Of a DNA stretch of 64,000 bases, positions 38,444-48,639 are shown in pieces. The notes under the pieces are model-generated. The model was not told the origin of the DNA. It made no database searches and worked only from the letters and a program-made list of their open reading frames with translations. Within the stretch, counting starts at the first letter, position 1. The number at the start of each line of letters is the position of its first letter. The translations under genes and the position numbers were made by a program. The DNA comes from Alkalisalibacterium limincola (GTDB lineage: Bacteria > Pseudomonadota > Gammaproteobacteria > Xanthomonadales > Xanthomonadaceae): NCBI RefSeq assembly GCF_008017755.1, contig NZ_VRTS01000001.1, positions 372,001-436,000 of the forward strand. The letters are read 5' to 3'.

Positions 38444-39488
38444 CGGTGCTGCTCCGGCCGCGACCCAGGATGTATCGCGCCACGGCACGGTTGTGCTCGG
38501 CCAGCGTGCGCGAGAAATGGTGGCTGCCATCACCGCGACTGACGAAGTACATCGTGTCGCCGTCGGCGGGATCGACTGCCGCTTCCAGCGCCGCGCGGCC
38601 AGGCATCGCGATCGGCGTCGGCGGCAGGCCGCCGCGCGTATAGGTGTTGTAGGGCGTGTCGGTGTCGAGTCCGGCACGGCCGATGCGCCCCTGGTAGAGC
38701 TCGCCCATGCCGTAGATCACGCTGGGGTCGGTCTGCAGGCGCATGCCGATGTTCAGGCGCCGGGTGAAGACTCCGGCGATCTCGCGGCGCTCGCCCGCCT
38801 GGCCGGTCTCCTTCTCGATCAGCGAGGCCAGGATCAGCGCCTCCTCGGCGGAATCCACCGCCAGCGCTTCGGCACGAGCCTCCCAGACCTCCTCCAGCAC
38901 CCGGTCCATCGCCCGCATCGCCCGCGCCAGCACCTCCAGGTCGGTCGTGCCTCGGGTGAAGTTGTAGGTTTCGGGGAGGAAGCGGCCTTCGGGGTGGACC
39001 CCCTCGCGACCGAGGGCGGCCATCACCTGTGCATCGTCCATGTCGGTGATCGTGGGCTGGAGCGATTCGCTGCGATCCAGCGCCTGGCGCAGCTCGCGGA
39101 AGTTCCAGCCCTCCACGATCGTGAAGCGGTACTGGATCACGCGTCCGGATCCCATCTTGGCGAGCAACTGGCGCGGTGTCGTGCCAGGCTCGATCGCATA
39201 CTCACCCACGTGGATGCGCCGCATCACGTCCATCTGCCAGGCCAGCGCCTGCCAATAGACATCGGGCGCCTGGCTGATGCCGGCGGCGCGCAGCCGCGTG
39301 AGCACCCTGCGGAAGGAGTCCCCGCGCTCGACCGGCACCACCACCCGGTCCTCCTGGATGACCAGCGGCGCATCGGCGAAGCGCTGGTACTGCTGCCACA
39401 GCGCGGCGCCCACACCGGCCGCCACCACCACCGCCACCAGCAATACCAGCGCCAGCGTGCGGACGATCCATCCCGACTGTGCTCTCAC
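38436..39488 (-). CDS. mltG: endolytic murein transglycosylase MltG
   Basis: A 350-residue MltG (YceG). One N-terminal membrane helix (about 10-30), a LysM-like region, and the catalytic Glu225 in ASLIEKETG, matching Glu218 of E. coli. It cuts nascent peptidoglycan strands and is thought to end glycan elongation. Ends in the tmk start; follows pabC by a 27-base gap. Confidence 0.94.
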   Translation of the reverse strand: MRAQSGWIVRTLALVLLVAVVVAAGVGAALWQQYQRFADAPLVIQEDRVVVPVERGDSFRRVLTRLRAAGISQAPDVYWQALAWQMDVMRRIHVGEYAIEPGTTPRQLLAKMGSGRVIQYRFTIVEGWNFRELRQALDRSESLQPTITDMDDAQVMAALGREGVHPEGRFLPETYNFTRGTTDLEVLARAMRAMDRVLEEVWEARAEALAVDSAEEALILASLIEKETGQAGERREIAGVFTRRLNIGMRLQTDPSVIYGMGELYQGRIGRAGLDTDTPYNTYTRGGLPPTPIAMPGRAALEAAVDPADGDTMYFVSRGDGSHHFSRTLAEHNRAVARYILGRGRSSTDE

Positions 39489-39515
39489 CCGAATCCGTCC
39501 ATCGTGTGCTCCCGG

Positions 39516-40324
39516 TCAGCGTGCAAAGGCCGGCATGGCCGCATGCAGCTCGCCGAGGATCGAATCAATGGCTGGTGGTCGCGGAAGCTCGCGACCACCC
39601 AACCGTGCGACCGGCAGGATACCCCGCACGGCATTGCACAGGATAACCGCCTCGGCAGCCTCGACCTGTTCGGGGAGCACGTCAGTCTCGCTGGCAAGTC
39701 CCTGCTCGATCAGCCAGCCACGGCAGATGCCTGCCACACCGCTTCCGGACACCGGTGGCGTCAGCCAGCAGCCATCGCGCAGCACCACCACGTTGGCCGC
39801 CGTGGCGCAGACGACCTGCCCGTCCATGTCCAGCATCAGCGCCTCGTCGGCACCCGCGGCGGCCGCTTCACGGCGTGCCAGGACCTGTTCGAGCCGGTTG
39901 AGGTGCTTGATTCCGGCCAGCGCAGGCTGGACCGCCAGGCGGATCGTGCTCCAGGCCACGTCCAGGCCCTGCCGGGCGTACTCGGGCAGCGCGTGCACGG
40001 ACAGCAACACGGTCGGCGCCAGCCGTCCGGCGGGAGGTACCCCCGCCCACCCGCCCCCCGGGTCAGCACCAGTTTGAGCACCCCCTGGTCGACATCGGCC
40101 GCCAGCTCGGCGATGCGCGCATCGAGCCACGCCTCACGCGGTGCAACGATGCCAAGCCGGCGCGCGCCGTCGGACAGCCGGGCGCGGTGCCGCGGCCACC
40201 ACGGCACCCCACCCCGGTCGATGCGCATGGTTTCAAACAGCCCGTCGCCATAGGCCAGGCCGCGTTCGTCCGCCGCCAGCGCGGGCATGGCCTGTTCGCC
40301 GCGAAACAGCCGGACCCGGCTCAC
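39516..40324 (-). CDS. pabC: aminodeoxychorismate lyase, one frameshift as sequenced
   Basis: PabC converts aminodeoxychorismate to p-aminobenzoate for folate, using pyridoxal phosphate. The start is GTG 40324 ([13 protein letters not shown]), overlapping the pabB stop (GTGA). ADERGLAYGDGLFETMRI and LKLVLTRGAGGRGY are conserved; the PLP-binding Lys is expected in the LKLVLT/KHLNRLEQVLARREA regions (GIKHLNRL visible). The frame breaks near 40035, one base short in TACCTCCC; repair gives 269 residues, the family norm. Confidence 0.88.
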
Positions 40325-41670
40325 TCCACCCCCAGCGCGCGCAGAAGCCCACGGGCCTTGGCACGGCTCTCCTCGAGTTCGCGCTGCGGATCGGAGTCGA
40401 CCACAATGCCGGCCCCGGCGCGCAACTCGAGTGCCGTGCCCGCCAGGGACGCGGTGCGGATGAGGATGTTCAGGTCCATGTCGCCATCGCGGTTGAGGTA
40501 GCCCATCGCCCCGGTATAGGCCCCCCGGCCGACGCCTTCGAGCTCGGCGACGATCTCCATGCAGCGCACCTTGGGACAACCGGTGATCGTGCCGCCGGGG
40601 AACACCGCGGCGACCACCTGCCCTGGCGAGATGCCGGGGCGCAGCCGGCCACGCACGTTGGAGACGATGTGGTGGACGTGGGTGTAGCTCTCCACCGCCA
40701 TCAGCTCGTCGACCTCCACGCTGCCCGGAGCACAGATGCGTCCGAGGTCGTTGCGTTCCAGATCGATCAGCATCACGTGCTCGGCGCGTTCCTTGGGATG
40801 CCCCACGAGCTCCTGGATACGCTCGCCCGCGTCGTCTCCCGCCAGCCGCGGGCGCGTTCCGGCGATCGGCCGCGTCTGCACCAGGTCGCCGTGGATCGCC
40901 ACAAGGCGCTCTGGCGAGGAACTCGCCAATGCCCAGTCGTCATGGACCAGCAGCCCAGCGAACGGTGCGGGGTTGGCTTCGCGCAGCCGCCGGTAGAGGT
41001 CGGCCGGCTGCGGCGGATGCCGGAACCGCGCACGCCAGGCCCGCGAGAGGTTCACCTGGAAAACGTCACCGGCCTCCAGGTAGTCGAGGATCCTCGAGAC
41101 ACCTTCCAGATAACGCTCCGGCGCATCTTCCTCGACCGTCTCGGGTGGCTGCCAGGGATCCATGGCGGGCAGTTCCCTGGCCCGGCGTGCGTCGGTGGCG
41201 ATGCGTTCCAGCCACGCCGACTGGTCGTCCTCGGCAACCGCGAGCACCTCGCCGCTGAAGCGGTCGTGCAGGACCGCGGCCGGGCTGCGCAGCGCCAGCG
41301 CCACCGGCAGCGGCGCCGGGGGAGCCGGCAGGCGCAAACGGGGCTCGACCTGTGCGGCCAGCTCGTAGGCGAGGAAAAGGCCCCAGCCTCCCCGGAACGG
41401 CAGGCTTTCGTGCTCGCGCGGGCGCTGGAGACGCCTGAATTCGCCATCGAGGGCCGCCAGGAAGCCCGGCCCGAGGACGTCGCCGTCCAGGCGCCTGGCC
41501 TGCTGCCCGGGCTGCTGGATGACGCCGGTGCCGTCGCTGGCCAGCAGCATGTCCCAGCGCGCACGCGGACTGCCGCCGACCGCGCTTTCCAGCAGCATCG
41601 GGTAGCGCTTTGGGTCCAGCCGGTGCAGGTCCAGCAGGTCGGTGTCGGCGGGCAGCGGGCGGGTGATCAT
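40321..41670 (-). CDS. pabB: aminodeoxychorismate synthase component I
   Basis: A 449-residue chorismate-utilising enzyme. Neighbouring pabC and family blocks ([48 protein letters not shown]) support PabB. The active-site stretch reads PIAGT near residue 267, where E. coli PabB has PIKGT and TrpE has PIAGT. So anthranilate synthase is a formal alternative, but pabC linkage and lack of trpG favour PabB. Glutaminase subunit not in this window. The stop overlaps the pabC start. Confidence 0.88.
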   Translation of the reverse strand: MITRPLPADTDLLDLHRLDPKRYPMLLESAVGGSPRARWDMLLASDGTGVIQQPGQQARRLDGDVLGPGFLAALDGEFRRLQRPREHESLPFRGGWGLFLAYELAAQVEPRLRLPAPPAPLPVALALRSPAAVLHDRFSGEVLAVAEDDQSAWLERIATDARRARELPAMDPWQPPETVEEDAPERYLEGVSRILDYLEAGDVFQVNLSRAWRARFRHPPQPADLYRRLREANPAPFAGLLVHDDWALASSSPERLVAIHGDLVQTRPIAGTRPRLAGDDAGERIQELVGHPKERAEHVMLIDLERNDLGRICAPGSVEVDELMAVESYTHVHHIVSNVRGRLRPGISPGQVVAAVFPGGTITGCPKVRCMEIVAELEGVGRGAYTGAMGYLNRDGDMDLNILIRTASLAGTALELRAGAGIVVDSDPQRELEESRAKARGLLRALGVE

Positions 41671-41742
41671 CGGAGGACTCCCGGGCCGGCCGCCCCGGGG
41701 CAGGTCCGGGCGGTGGCCCGGACGCGCCCGGAGGGTTCCGCC

Positions 41743-42984
41743 TCAGAGACGGCGGAACACCAGGGTGCCGTTGGTGCCACCGAAGCCGAAGCCATTGGAC
41801 ATCGACACATCGATGCGCTTCTCGCGGGCCACGTTGGGCACGTAGTCGAGGTCGCAGCCTTCGCTGGGCTTGTCGAGATTGATGGTCGGCGGGATGACGC
41901 CGGTTTCGAGCGCCTTGACCGAGAAGATCGCCTCGACGCCACCGGCGGCACCCAGGAGGTGGCCGGTCATCGACTTGGTCGAGCTGACCATGATCCTGTG
42001 CGCGTGCTCACCCAGCGCGATCTTCATGGCCAGTGTCTCGGCCAGGTCGCCCAGGGGCGTCGAGGTGCCGTGCGCATTGAGGTAGTCCACCTGCTCGGGA
42101 TTGATCCCGGCATCGCGCATCGCCATCGCCATGCAGCGCGCCGGACCCTCGCCGGATTCGCTGGGCGCGGTCATGTGCCACGCATCGGAACTGGCGCCGA
42201 AGCCGGCCAGCTCGCAGTAGATGCGTGCGCCACGGGCCTTGGCCGACTCGTACTCCTCCAGCACCAGCACGCCGGCGCCGTCACCCAGCACGAAGCCGTC
42301 GCGGGCCTCGTCCCAGGGCCGGCTGGCCGCAGTGGGGTCGTCGTTGCGGGTCGACATCGCCTTCATCGAACAGAAGCCGCCCACCGACGTCGGCGAGGCA
42401 CCCCGTTCGGCGCCACCGGCGACCATCACGTCGGCATCGCCGTACTGGATCATGCGCATCGCCATGCCGATGGAATGGTTGGCCGTCGCGCAGGCGGAGA
42501 CCGCCGAGAAGTTCGGGCCCTTCAGGCCCTTCAGGATGCTGACCTGACCCGGCAGCATGTTGATGATCGTGCTGGGCACGTAGAACGGGGAGATCTTGCG
42601 CGGTCCGCCTTCGAGGTATTTCTGCGTCTGCTGCTCGATGCCGAGGATGCCGCCGATACCCGAGCCGATCATGACGCCGATGCGTTCGGCGTTGGACTCG
42701 GTCACCTCGAGCCCGGCATCGTCCATCGCCTGGAACGCCGCAGCCACCCCGTAATGGATGAACGGGTCCATCTTCTTGGCGTCCTTGGCCGGCATCCACT
42801 GCGAGGCATCGAAGTCGCGGACCTCGCCAGCGATCTGCGTGGTGAAGGCGGAGGCATCGAAATGGGTGATCGGGCCGATGCCCGAACGGCCATTGGCGAT
42901 GCTGTCCCAGGCGGTGGCCATGTCGTTTCCAACCGGGGAGATGATCCCCATGCCCGTTACGACGACGCGACGCTTGCTCATCAC
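41743..42984 (-). CDS. fabF: 3-oxoacyl-ACP synthase II
   Basis: A 413-residue KAS II with the Cys-His-His triad: Cys165 ([10 protein letters not shown]), His305 ([11 protein letters not shown]) and His342 ([10 protein letters not shown]). It elongates acyl-ACP with malonyl-ACP and converts palmitoleate to cis-vaccenate. Two start codons in tandem (ATG ATG). 106 bases after acpP, with a hairpin between them. Confidence 0.96.
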   Translation of the reverse strand: MMSKRRVVVTGMGIISPVGNDMATAWDSIANGRSGIGPITHFDASAFTTQIAGEVRDFDASQWMPAKDAKKMDPFIHYGVAAAFQAMDDAGLEVTESNAERIGVMIGSGIGGILGIEQQTQKYLEGGPRKISPFYVPSTIINMLPGQVSILKGLKGPNFSAVSACATANHSIGMAMRMIQYGDADVMVAGGAERGASPTSVGGFCSMKAMSTRNDDPTAASRPWDEARDGFVLGDGAGVLVLEEYESAKARGARIYCELAGFGASSDAWHMTAPSESGEGPARCMAMAMRDAGINPEQVDYLNAHGTSTPLGDLAETLAMKIALGEHAHRIMVSSTKSMTGHLLGAAGGVEAIFSVKALETGVIPPTINLDKPSEGCDLDYVPNVAREKRIDVSMSNGFGFGGTNGTLVFRRL

Positions 42985-43045
42985 TCAGTCCTCATGGGTC
43001 GGGGCTCGCGTGCAACGCGGCCCGGCAATCAGCGGTACAAACGCA

Positions 43046-43068
43046 CGGGGCCGCGCATGGCGGCCCCG
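43046..43068 (-). terminator. hairpin between acpP and fabF
   Basis: A 9-bp stem (CGGGGCCGC with GCGGCCCCG) and 5-base loop, followed leftward by TGCGTTTGT. A weak terminator or attenuator that could make acpP more abundant than fabF. Confidence 0.45.
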
Positions 43069-43090
43069 GCGTTGCGAAACCGCGAAGGTT

Positions 43091-43330
43091 TCAGCCCTTG
43101 ACGTGGGCGTTGATGTAGTCGATCGCCTGCTGGACGCTGGTGATCTTCTCGGCCTCTTCGTCAGGGATCTCGCACTCGAATTCTTCCTCGAGCGCCATGA
43201 CCAGCTCGACGGTGTCCAGCGAGTCCGCGCCCAGGTCGTCAACGAACGAGGCGTTGGCCGTGACTTCTTCTTCCTTCACGCCGAGTTGTTCGACGACGAT
43301 CTTCTTGACGCGTTCTTCGATGCTGCTCAT
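43091..43330 (-). CDS. acpP: acyl carrier protein
   Basis: A 79-residue ACP, strongly acidic. Ser37 in [18 protein letters not shown] carries the phosphopantetheine arm. GGGAGG ribosome site upstream of ATG 43330. It carries intermediates of fatty acid, lipid A and possibly lipoate synthesis. A separate promoter upstream is likely. Confidence 0.97.
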   Translation of the reverse strand: MSSIEERVKKIVVEQLGVKEEEVTANASFVDDLGADSLDTVELVMALEEEFECEIPDEEAEKITSVQQAIDYINAHVKG

Positions 43331-43364
43331 GGGGTTCAAACCTCCCGTAGGTATCTGCGGGCGC

Positions 43365-43395
43365 ATTGTAGTGGAGTTTCGCCGCCCTGTGTCAG
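43365..43395 (-). promoter_or_regulatory. candidate acpP promoter
   Basis: Read leftward: -35 CTGACA (43395-43390), 19-base spacer, -10 TACAAT (43370-43365), each one mismatch from the sigma-70 consensus. The 149-base gap upstream of acpP and its ribosome site fit a strong independent promoter. The long spacer lowers confidence. Confidence 0.45.
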
Positions 43396-43479
43396 GACGG
43401 CGACCGAAACCGTCGCGCGCCTTGCCGCCGGTCCCGGACATGGGTGAAAGGATAACGCGCAACGCCCGGGGGCGTCGCT

Positions 43480-44223
43480 TCAGGACATGTACATGCCGCC
43501 GTTGACGTGAAGCGTCTCGCCAGTGATGTAGGCGCCCGCGGGACCGGCCAGGAACGCGACCGCCTCGGCGATGTCCTCGGGCGAACCCAGGCGGCCCAGC
43601 GCGATCTGGCCCAGCATCGCCTCCTTCTGCGCCTCCGGAAGGTCGCGCGTCATGTCGGTCTCGATGAAGCCGGGTGCCACGACATTGACGGTGATGCCAC
43701 GGCTGCCCACCTCGCGTGCCATCGACTTGGAGAAGCCGATGATGCCTGCCTTTGCCGCGGCGTAGTTCGCCTGGCCGGCATTGCCGGTCAGGCCGATGAC
43801 CGAGGCGATGTTGATGATGCGGCCACGGCGCGCCTTCATCATGCCGCGCATGACCGCCTTGGAGGTGCGGAAGATCGAGCTGAGGTTGGTGTTGATCACC
43901 GCATCCCAGTCCTCGTCCTTCATCCGCATCAGCAGCTGGTCGCGGGTGATGCCGGCGTTGTTGACCAGGATCGAGACCGGGCCGAAGGCCTTGGCCACCT
44001 CGTCGAGCAGCGCGTCGACCGAGGCCGGATCGGCGACGTCGAGCACGCGCCCGTGCCCGCCCAGGGCCGAGAGGCGCCCCCCGATCGCAGCGGCACCGGA
44101 CTCCGAGGTGGCGGTGCCGATGACGGTGGCGCCCAACGCAGCGAGGCGGTCGGCGATGGCGGAGCCGATGCCGCGGCTGGCGCCGGTCACCAGCGCGATT
44201 TCGCCTGAAAGCGGAAGACTCAT
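43480..44223 (-). CDS. fabG: 3-oxoacyl-ACP reductase
   Basis: A 247-residue short-chain reductase. NADPH site TGASRGIG (13-20), NNAG (88-91), catalytic Ser141, Tyr154 and Lys158 (YAAAK). It reduces 3-oxoacyl-ACP. ATG 44223; 149 bases before acpP and 43 bases after fabD. Confidence 0.97.
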   Translation of the reverse strand: MSLPLSGEIALVTGASRGIGSAIADRLAALGATVIGTATSESGAAAIGGRLSALGGHGRVLDVADPASVDALLDEVAKAFGPVSILVNNAGITRDQLLMRMKDEDWDAVINTNLSSIFRTSKAVMRGMMKARRGRIINIASVIGLTGNAGQANYAAAKAGIIGFSKSMAREVGSRGITVNVVAPGFIETDMTRDLPEAQKEAMLGQIALGRLGSPEDIAEAVAFLAGPAGAYITGETLHVNGGMYMS

Positions 44224-44266
44224 GTCGATTCCTCGTGTCCTGCCAGAAAAGGATTTGGTCGCTTGA

Positions 44267-45207
44267 TCAGGCGCGCCACGCCTCGAGCGCGGCATCGAAG
44301 TCGCCCACGCTGCCCAGCGCACGCGCCTCGAGCGACTTGTCGATGCGGCGCGCCAGGCCGGCCAGCACCTTGCCGGGGCCACACTCGCCCAGGCGCGTCA
44401 CGCCCTGGCCCGCCAGGGCCTGCACGCACCCGGTCCAGCGCACGGGCAGGAACAGCTGCCGCTGCAAGGCGTCGCGGATCGACTCGATCGATCCGTGCAC
44501 CTCGGCGTCGACGTTCTGCACCACCTCGATCTTCGGCGCATTCCACTGCAGCGACCCATGACTTCACCCAGGCGGTTGGCCGCCTCGCGCATCAGCGGAG
44601 TGTGCGAGGGCACGCTCACGGCCAGCTTGACCGTCTTTCGCACGCCCTGCGCGGCCAGCAGCTCCAGCGCCCTGTCCACCGCCGGGGCATGGCCACCAAT
44701 GACCACCTGCCCCGGGGAATTGAAGTTCGCTGGAACCACGACCTCCTCGCCCGAGGCCTGGCGGCAGATCGTCGCCACCTGCTCGTCCTCGGCTCCGATG
44801 ACCGCGGCCATCGCCCCGGTACCGGCGGGAACCGCAGCCTGCATCAGGCGACCCCGTTCGCGCACCAGCAGGGCGGCGTCGTGCAGCGAGATCGCCTCCG
44901 CCGCCACCAGCGCCGCGTACTCGCCCAGGCTGTGCCCGGCGAGGCGGCCGGGATTTTCCCCACCCGCCTTGAGCCACAAGCGCCACACCGCGATGTCGGC
45001 CGCCAGCAGCGCAGGCTGGGTGAACTCGGTCTGGTTGAGCTGGTCGTCGGGGTTTTCCTGCGCGATGAGCCACAGATCCGCGCCCGCACCCTGCGAGGCC
45101 TCCTCGAATGTCTCGCGCACCAGTGCGTCACGCTCGGCAAGATCGGCCAGCATGCCCACAGACTGGGAACCCTGGCCCGGGAATACGAATGCGAGCGTGT
45201 CGGACAT
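44267..45207 (-). CDS. fabD: malonyl-CoA:ACP transacylase, one frameshift as sequenced
   Basis: FabD charges ACP with malonate. PGQGSQ at residues 10-15, the nucleophile Ser93 in GHSLGEY, and His202 in VPSHTPLM are present. The frame breaks near 44555-44557 (CCC on the plus strand, probably CCCC); repair continues as GSLQWNAPKIEVVQNVDAEV and gives 313 residues. As fabD is normally essential, a sequencing error is the simplest explanation. ATG 45207. Confidence 0.92.
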
Positions 45208-45333
45208 CGGCGATGGCATCACTCAGGACGAAGCCCGCCATGATACGCGAGGCTGGTGCGCCTGCGTCTGTACTCGGGCGTAGGGTGGCGACATCATCCC
45301 GGGGCCCTCCAGCGAAGCGCTCCAGCGCGGCGT

Positions 45334-46077
45334 TCAGGCCCGCGGGGTGAGCGCAGTCCGAAGCGCGGCCCGAAGCGCGGCGACCGCCTTGCCCAGGCTG
45401 GCAGCGCGGCGGCCCAGGGGGCGCGTGAGCGTCTCCAGGAAACCGAGCCTCGCCACCGATCGCGCGACTTCATCGCGCGTCACCGCCGGCACGCTCGCCA
45501 TCGCGTCGGCAATGATTTTGCCCATGCGCTGCTCGTCCAACGGCAGGTACTTCGCCACGCCCGAGGTGAACACCAGCCAGTCGCGCGCCTGCGCGTGCCT
45601 GAGGTCCATGACCTCGCCGGGGTCCTCCTCGAAATCGAGGAAGCCGATTCGCCCGATCGCATCGATCGTTATGTTGCGTGGCAGCGGCTGCCCCAGGTAT
45701 TGGCCTGCCGCGTGCACGCAGGCGATCGCCTCGGCCGCGTCGGCGAACAGGCGCTCGGCCCCGGCTGCATCGACCTCGCGCAGGTGCGCGGCAAGCGTCC
45801 TGCCGATGTCGGCCAACACCAGGGTGGCCTCGCCGCTATGCAAGACTCCCGGCACGACGACATCGGCACCCGCCAGTTGCAGGATCCTGCGCTGCTCGGT
45901 TGCACGCGCATCGTCGCCGGCGTGCCTCGGCGGCGGCCGCAGGGCAGGCACGCCGAGCAGGCGCACGGCCGCATCGAGCAGCGCCAGCCTGAACCGCCGG
46001 AGCTCGTTGCCGTAGCGCTTGGCCCACGCCGGTTGGCCGTCGACATCGATACGTTCGACCGTCTGCTGTTCGACCAT
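45334..46077 (-). CDS. kinase-like protein inside fab operon
   Basis: A 247-residue protein with a protein-kinase-like/LPS-kinase-like plan: a possible beta-3 lysine in PAWAKRY (Lys20), a catalytic-loop-like stretch ending PLPRNITID (Asn135), and a DFG-like DFE at residues 148-150. The Asp expected five residues before the Asn is Gln130, so it may be inactive or use another residue. Small WaaP/Rio-like kinases are the nearest comparison; no firm function. Good GGGAGG ribosome site. Lies between fabH and fabD, 126 bases before fabD. Confidence 0.65.
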   Translation of the reverse strand: MVEQQTVERIDVDGQPAWAKRYGNELRRFRLALLDAAVRLLGVPALRPPPRHAGDDARATEQRRILQLAGADVVVPGVLHSGEATLVLADIGRTLAAHLREVDAAGAERLFADAAEAIACVHAAGQYLGQPLPRNITIDAIGRIGFLDFEEDPGEVMDLRHAQARDWLVFTSGVAKYLPLDEQRMGKIIADAMASVPAVTRDEVARSVARLGFLETLTRPLGRRAASLGKAVAALRAALRTALTPRA

Positions 46078-46116
46078 CGCATGCCTCCCGCGCGAGCTGG
46101 AGCACAGCCCGACTGC

Positions 46117-47097
46117 TCAGTAGCGTAGCAGCGCAGAGCCCCAGGTGAAGCCACCGCCGAACGCCTCGAGAAGCAGCAGCTGGCCGCGTTGCACGCGGCC
46201 CGAACGCACCGCCTCGTCCAGCGCCAGCGGAACCGATCCGGCCGAGGTGTTGCCGTGCCGGTCGACGGTCACGATGACGCGATCCATCGACAGCGCCAAC
46301 CGCTTCGCGGTGGCCTGGATGATGCGCAGGTTGGCCTGGTGCGGGATCAGCCAGTCGATGTCACCGCGCTGCAGGCCGTTGGCGTCGAGGGTCTCGTCGA
46401 CCACCGAGTCGAGCGCCTTCACCGCGTACTTGAATACGTCGTTCCCGGCCATCAGCACGCGCACGCCCGCGTTCTTCTCTTCGGGCTTGAAGCCCACCGA
46501 GACGCCGACGGGGTTGTAGAGCATTTCCTTCTTGCCGCCATCGGCGTGCAGGTGGGTCGACAGGATCCCGGTCTCGGCATCCGCCGTCAGCACCACCGCA
46601 CCGGCGCCGTCGCCGAACAGCACGCAGGTGCTGCGGTCGCTCCAGTCGAGCATGCGCGAGAGGGTCTCCGCGCCGACAACCAGAACCTTCTTCGCGGTGC
46701 CGGAGCGGATGAATTTCTCACCAACGGCCAGCGCGTAGATGAAGCCCGAGCAGGCGGCGTTTACGTCGAATGCGGCGCAGCCGTTCGCACCCAGGCGATG
46801 CTGGAGCAGGCAGGCGGTCGAGGGGAAAATGATGTCCGGGGTCGTGGTGCCGACGATGATCAGGTCGAGCTCGGAGGCATCGACGCCGGCGGCCTCGAGC
46901 GCGCGGCGCGAGGCCTGCTCGGCCAGGTCGCAGGTGGTTTCGCCGTCGGCCGCGATATGGCGCTGGCGGATGCCGGTGCGGTCGCGGATCCACTCGTCAC
47001 TGGTCTCGACGAACTGCGCCAGGTCATCGTTGGTCAGGACCTTCTCTGGAAGGTAGCTGCCGGTTCCGGCGATACGTGCGAAGACCTGTGCACTCAT
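46117..47097 (-). CDS. fabH: 3-oxoacyl-ACP synthase III
   Basis: A 326-residue KAS III that starts fatty acid synthesis by joining acetyl-CoA and malonyl-ACP. Triad Cys116 (NAACSGF), His253 (IPHQAN) and Asn283 (RHGNTSAGS). AGGAG ribosome site six bases before ATG 47097. No plsX lies between it and rpmF, unlike in E. coli and pseudomonads. Confidence 0.97.
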   Translation of the reverse strand: MSAQVFARIAGTGSYLPEKVLTNDDLAQFVETSDEWIRDRTGIRQRHIAADGETTCDLAEQASRRALEAAGVDASELDLIIVGTTTPDIIFPSTACLLQHRLGANGCAAFDVNAACSGFIYALAVGEKFIRSGTAKKVLVVGAETLSRMLDWSDRSTCVLFGDGAGAVVLTADAETGILSTHLHADGGKKEMLYNPVGVSVGFKPEEKNAGVRVLMAGNDVFKYAVKALDSVVDETLDANGLQRGDIDWLIPHQANLRIIQATAKRLALSMDRVIVTVDRHGNTSAGSVPLALDEAVRSGRVQRGQLLLLEAFGGGFTWGSALLRY

Positions 47098-47216
47098 GCT
47101 TCTCTCCTGCGGCGCCGCGTGGATTCACGACGTCTGGTGGTGGCGACGCCCGCTGGCGGACCCCGGGGCCGGAACTGTCGCACGTACGCGCGCGCAGACC
47201 CAGCCCCGAAACGAAC

Positions 47217-47239
47217 GCGGCGGGCCAAGGGCCCGCCGC
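47217..47239 (-). terminator. hairpin after rpmF
   Basis: A 10-bp stem (GCGGCGGGCC with GGCCCGCCGC) and 3-base loop, followed leftward by GTTCGTTTC. Lies in the 218-base rpmF-fabH gap, which otherwise holds a second small hairpin (47291-47309) and no gene. Confidence 0.5.
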
Positions 47240-47315
47240 TGGACGCCCCGCAGTGCAGGCACTGGGGGAACGCGGGCCGTTCACCGGCACGCGCTTGCCG
47301 GGCAAGCGCCCGGGC

Positions 47316-47510
47316 TTACTCTTCGTCGACGATCTCGACCTTCGGCTCGATGACCTGGCGACCACGGTAGAAGCCGTCGGCCGTCACGTGATGGCGGATG
47401 TGGGTCTCGCCGGTCTTCGGGTCGGTCGCCAGCTGCTTGGCGGTGAGCGAATCGTGCGCGCGGCGCATGCCACGGCGGGAGGGGGAAACGCGGGATTTCT
47501 GGACTGCCAT
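47316..47510 (-). CDS. rpmF: 50S ribosomal protein L32
   Basis: A 64-residue L32, typical start [22 protein letters not shown] and basic middle. No zinc-ribbon cysteines, so the zinc-independent form. Co-transcribed with yceD (15-base gap), as in E. coli. Confidence 0.97.
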   Translation of the reverse strand: MAVQKSRVSPSRRGMRRAHDSLTAKQLATDPKTGETHIRHHVTADGFYRGRQVIEPKVEIVDEE

Positions 47511-47525
47511 GGGTGTCTCTCCGGC

Positions 47526-48038
47526 TTACTGTTTGTCTTTCTTGAGCGCCGACAGCGCGGCGAACGGATTTGCTGCCGCCTTTTCATCGGCGCTCGGCGG
47601 CACGTCAAGCACCACCGCTTCGGTCCCCGGCGCCACCGGAATCACCGGTACCGCCAGAATCAATTCGTCCTCGACCAGCTGCGCCGGATGGACCATCGCA
47701 TCGGCGTCGACCAGCAGCGGCTCATACCCCTCGGGCAGGCCCGCTTCGTCGGCCTCGTTGCTGATCAGGCCCAGCCTCTGCACCGCGTCGACCAGAAACT
47801 CGAACCGCTGCAGCGTGCGCTGGCAGCGCAGCGGCAGCGAAGCCTGCACGCGGATCTCCAGGTAGCGGATTCCCAACGCGTCGGTATCGAACTCCAGCCG
47901 GTAGCGGCACTCGCCCTCGGCATCGTCGAGGAAAGGCTGCAGCCGCTCGAACGAGGCCAGCGGCAGCGAGCCCTCGAAGATCCGCCGCGAGGCGATCATG
48001 CGCTTCGCGTCGAGTACTTCGGGCAAGGTCGCGGACAT
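47526..48038 (-). CDS. yceD: YceD/DUF177 protein (rRNA accumulation)
   Basis: A 170-residue DUF177 protein. Conserved end of the family (DELILAVPVIPVAP, NPFAALSALK) is present. The plant and bacterial family affects 23S rRNA accumulation. ATG 48038 has no Shine-Dalgarno, and a consensus-like promoter ends nine bases before it, so the transcript may be nearly leaderless. Followed by rpmF. Confidence 0.9.
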   Translation of the reverse strand: MSATLPEVLDAKRMIASRRIFEGSLPLASFERLQPFLDDAEGECRYRLEFDTDALGIRYLEIRVQASLPLRCQRTLQRFEFLVDAVQRLGLISNEADEAGLPEGYEPLLVDADAMVHPAQLVEDELILAVPVIPVAPGTEAVVLDVPPSADEKAAANPFAALSALKKDKQ

Positions 48039-48047
48039 AAGCGCGAA

Positions 48048-48077
48048 AGGATACGGTGAAATCGAGCCGATTGTCAA
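48048..48077 (-). promoter_or_regulatory. candidate yceD-rpmF promoter
   Basis: Read leftward: perfect -35 TTGACA (48077-48072), 18-base spacer, -10 TATCCT (48053-48048), then nine bases to the yceD ATG. Confidence 0.6.
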
Positions 48078-48161
48078 TGAATTGGCGGGCTGCCGCGTGG
48101 CATTTGCCGCCCCGGTCGCACCACGGCAGACTGCGGATCAACGTCCTGTTGCGACCCGCGT

Positions 48162-48639
48162 GTGAATATCCTTGCCATTGTACTCGTCGTCCTGGCCCTG
48201 GTGGCCGTCGTGGTGCTGCTCAAGCACCGCCAGGTGCGGCTGCGCCAGAGCGCGCTGACCCACCTGCTGACCGGTGCCGACGAGATGGAGCGGCTGCTCT
48301 CGCGGACCCGCGAGCGGATGCGCGCCATGGAAGGGGTGGTGCAGCGCGTGCCCGACGACATCGGCGCCCAGGCCCGTGCCTCCCTGCGACCCGACCGCCA
48401 GGTCGAGGAGGCGCTGAAGGAACTCCTGCAGCACCGCCTGTGGATCCAGCGCCACGGAGCCAGCGCCAGCCAGGAAGAGCTGGACGCGGCCTGCATCGCG
48501 ATGGACCAGGCCCGCGACCGCATCAGCACCGAACTTGCACGCCTGGACCGTGCCGGCGCCGAGCTCGATGAAGCCACGGAGGCCGCGCTGGCCGCCGCCG
48601 AGCGCGAACCCCCCCGAACTGCGCCGACCCGCCAAATGA
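48162..48639 (+). CDS. membrane-anchored coiled-coil protein, frame merged with maf as sequenced
   Basis: A hypothetical protein of about 158 residues from GTG 48162: one N-terminal helix (ILAIVLVVLALVAVVVLL) followed by charged, heptad-rich helices (residues about 35-150). As sequenced it reads straight into maf (354 residues in total). If one C of the C7 run at 48609-48615 is removed, it ends EPPELRRPAK with a stop at 48637-48639 overlapping the maf ATG, so two genes are more likely than a fusion. Function unknown. Divergent from yceD by 123 bases. Confidence 0.65.
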
